DNA from: Thermoleophilia bacterium
GTDB lineage: Bacteria; Actinomycetota; Thermoleophilia; Miltoncostaeales; Miltoncostaeaceae
Assembly: GCA_016463385.1 (NCBI GenBank)
Contig: JAEMRL010000105.1
Coordinates: forward strand, 1 to 7,348
Direction of reading: 5' to 3'
Length of the DNA: 7,348 bases
How positions within the stretch are numbered: position 1 is the first letter of the stretch; every line of letters begins with the position of its first letter. Of this stretch, positions 6,144-7,348 are shown piece after piece. A model generated the notes under the pieces. It worked only from the letters and a program-made list of their open reading frames with translations. It was not told the origin of the DNA and made no database searches. The position numbers and the translations under genes were made by a program.

Positions 6144-6626
6144 TCAGGCGGTGGGCGCCGGCGCTCCCGCGCTCGTGACCATGCGGCAGGTGCCGGTGCC
6201 GGCGCACGCCTCGCACTCGGCGACCTCGCCACGGATGTGGGCGAGGCAGTGCTCGACGCGCGCGTGGACGACCTGCGCCATCAGCGGGTGGAGCCCGAAG
6301 GGCGCGACGACCAGGTACTCGACACCCGGGTGGCGCGCCGCGGCCTCCTCCACGAGGGCCGGGATGTCCTGGCGCCAGTGCTTGCCGGGGAGGAGGAAGT
6401 AGGGGGACACCACGACGGTGCGGGCACCGCGGGCGACGCAGGCGTCGAAGGCGGTCGCGATCGACGGCTCGGCCAGCTCCATGTGGGCGGCCTCGACGAT
6501 CGGGTACGGCACGACCTCGGCGACCATCCCGGCCATCACCTCGAGCATCTCGTTGCTCTCGGTGCGCCGCGAGCCGTGGTCGACCACGATCAGCCCGACC
6601 GGCTCCTGTGGGTGCGCGTCGCTCAT
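6144..6626 (-). CDS. CbiX/SirB-type sirohydrochlorin chelatase with C-terminal cysteine cluster
   Basis: 160 residues from ATG 6626; the ribosome site is weak (GGGTG) and the GTG just before the ATG is an alternative. Family marks of class II chelatases are clear: GLIVVDHGSRRTESNEML (11-28) with metal-binding His17, a central YPIVEAAHMELAEPSI (41-56) with conserved acidic residues, and VVVSPYFLLPGKHW (71-84) with His83. One chelatase domain matches the short CbiX form. It would insert iron or cobalt into sirohydrochlorin for siroheme or cobalamin, in the cytosol. The tail carries Cys138, Cys141 and Cys147 (CEACAGTGTC) plus Cys127. CbiX of Bacillus megaterium and plant SirB are known to bind an Fe-S cluster near the C-terminus, so a cluster or a metal-sensing site here is a reasonable inference. 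No other siroheme or cobalamin gene is in the window. It lies upstream of the exporter and divergent from the P-type ATPase. Confidence 0.88.
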   Translation of the reverse strand: MSDAHPQEPVGLIVVDHGSRRTESNEMLEVMAGMVAEVVPYPIVEAAHMELAEPSIATAFDACVARGARTVVVSPYFLLPGKHWRQDIPALVEEAAARHPGVEYLVVAPFGLHPLMAQVVHARVEHCLAHIRGEVAECEACAGTGTCRMVTSAGAPAPTA

Positions 6627-6741
6627 CACCCGTGATGGTAGGGACCGGAGTGCCCGGGGTGGAGTGCATGCGTCCACGGATCACGCCGCGGGCCGCTACG
6701 GACGCGGTCGCCCACGACCCGGCGTAGCGTCGGTCGAGGAC

Positions 6742-7348
6742 ATGCGCACCTTCCCTGAACCACGCGCGGACGGGCTCTCCAGCGAGGAGGCTGGGCGACG
6801 GCTGGCGTCGTCGGGGCGGAACGCCATCGCCGAGACGGCGGGCGCCTCGCCGGTCCGCGAGTTCCTCGCGAACTTCGTGCAGCTGTTCGCGCTGCTGCTG
6901 TGGGCCGGGGCGGGGCTCGCGCTGCTGGCCGGGCTGCCCGCCCTCACGGCGGCGATCGCGACGGTGATCGTCGTGAACGCCGTCTTCGCCTTCGTGCAGG
7001 AGCACCGGGCCGAGCAGGCGGTGACGGCGCTGCGCCGGATGCTGCCGGTCAGGGTGCGCGTGCGGCGCGACGGGGTGGTCGTGGACATCGACGGCGAGGA
7101 GGTGGTGCCGGGGGACCTGCTGGTGCTCGCGGCCGGAGACCGGGTGCCGGCGGACGCGGACATCGTGTCGTCTGCCGACCTGCGCGTGGACGAGTCGGCC
7201 CTCACCGGGGAGTCGCACGCGGTGGAGCCCGAGGGCCGGGTCCTGGCCGGGACCTTCGTCACCGCGGGGACGGCCACGGCCCGAGTCGCCGCGACCGGGA
7301 TGGAGACGCGGTTCGGGCGCATCGCCGCCCTCGCGCAGCGCACCCGGC
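6742..7348 (+). CDS. P-type cation-transporting ATPase, N-terminal part; gene runs off the right edge
   Basis: 202 residues are visible from ATG 6742. The order is that of P2-type cation pumps: an N-terminal cation-ATPase segment (GLSSEEAGRRLASSGRNAI, 11-29), a pair of membrane helices (about 45-65 and 68-86, FVQLFALLLWAGAGLALLAG then ALTAAIATVIVVNAVFAF), a linker EHRAEQAVTALRRMLP (87-102), and the actuator domain with VVPGDLLVLAAGDRVPADA (121-139) and the dephosphorylation motif DESALTGES (150-158). It continues through GTFVTAGTATARV and TGMETRFGRIA (185-195), close to Ca/Na/H pump forms. The phosphorylation DKTG, nucleotide domain and ion-site helices are beyond the edge, so the ion is undecided. 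The frame upstream of the ATG does not look coding. GAGGA is only one base from the ATG, too close for a normal site. TAGCGT at 6725-6730 might serve a short-leader transcript. The 6627-6741 divergent spacer shows no other clear element. Confidence 0.88.
   Translation, partial: MRTFPEPRADGLSSEEAGRRLASSGRNAIAETAGASPVREFLANFVQLFALLLWAGAGLALLAGLPALTAAIATVIVVNAVFAFVQEHRAEQAVTALRRMLPVRVRVRRDGVVVDIDGEEVVPGDLLVLAAGDRVPADADIVSSADLRVDESALTGESHAVEPEGRVLAGTFVTAGTATARVAATGMETRFGRIAALAQRTR

Noticed and set aside
6657..6680. GCATGC palindrome flanked by TGGA and TCCA in the divergent spacer
   Set aside because: The inner and outer symmetries have different centres, so it is not a single dyad.
6627..7218. 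Minus-strand frame of 374 codons extending across the P-type ATPase gene
   Set aside because: The plus strand here encodes clear P-type ATPase motifs; the minus frame is His/Arg/Pro-rich and shows no domain.

Overview
The window is very GC-rich DNA, with G or C at most third codon positions. Its protein styles fit a high-GC actinobacterium-like organism. The glycosyltransferase N-terminus, the secreted clan GH-A hydrolase and the RsbW-like ATPase suggest the Thermoleophilia/Solirubrobacterales type, but this placement rests on recalled protein style and not on a search. I see no rRNA, tRNA, CRISPR array, insertion sequence or phage gene. No gene-free stretch exceeds 300 bases.

Layout. Positions 1-1383 (minus strand) carry the N-terminal part of a family-4-like glycosyltransferase and, upstream of it, a secreted glycoside hydrolase; together they look like the edge of a surface-polysaccharide locus. 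A short divergent promoter region, with an inverted repeat and a SigB/SigF-like promoter candidate, precedes a plus-strand 89-residue protein of unknown function (1506-1775). Positions 1807-3622 (minus) form a regulatory block read in this order: an RpoD-related group 2 sigma factor, a possible 27-codon leader ORF, an RsbW/SpoIIAB-like ATPase whose nucleotide-binding motifs look eroded, and a candidate 32-residue peptide. Positions 3761-6036 (minus) hold a MacB/LolCDE-type ABC exporter, permease first and ATPase second, with a 4-base ATGA overlap. A pair of directly adjacent perfect hairpins abuts the permease Shine-Dalgarno sequence. Upstream is a CbiX/SirB-type chelatase with a cysteine-rich tail (6144-6626, minus). 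A P-type cation ATPase (6742 to the window end, plus) is transcribed divergently and cut by the window edge.

How the parts may work together. The most system-like part is the sigma factor / leader / degenerate anti-sigma-like ATPase / mini-peptide cluster. It resembles a partner-switching stress module, but the kinase-like partner has lost the N-box asparagine and the usual G1 aspartate. It may therefore act as a binding protein and not as a kinase. A perfect 10-bp dyad includes the ATPase start codon, which fits translational control through the upstream ORF. The exporter, the chelatase and the P-type ATPase could share a metal or envelope homeostasis theme, but this is only inferred from proximity.

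The regulatory calls come from reading sequence by eye. Promoters and hairpins are candidates, while the main coding calls (sigma factor, ABC ATPase, permease, CbiX-like chelatase, P-type ATPase, glycoside hydrolase) are well supported by motifs.
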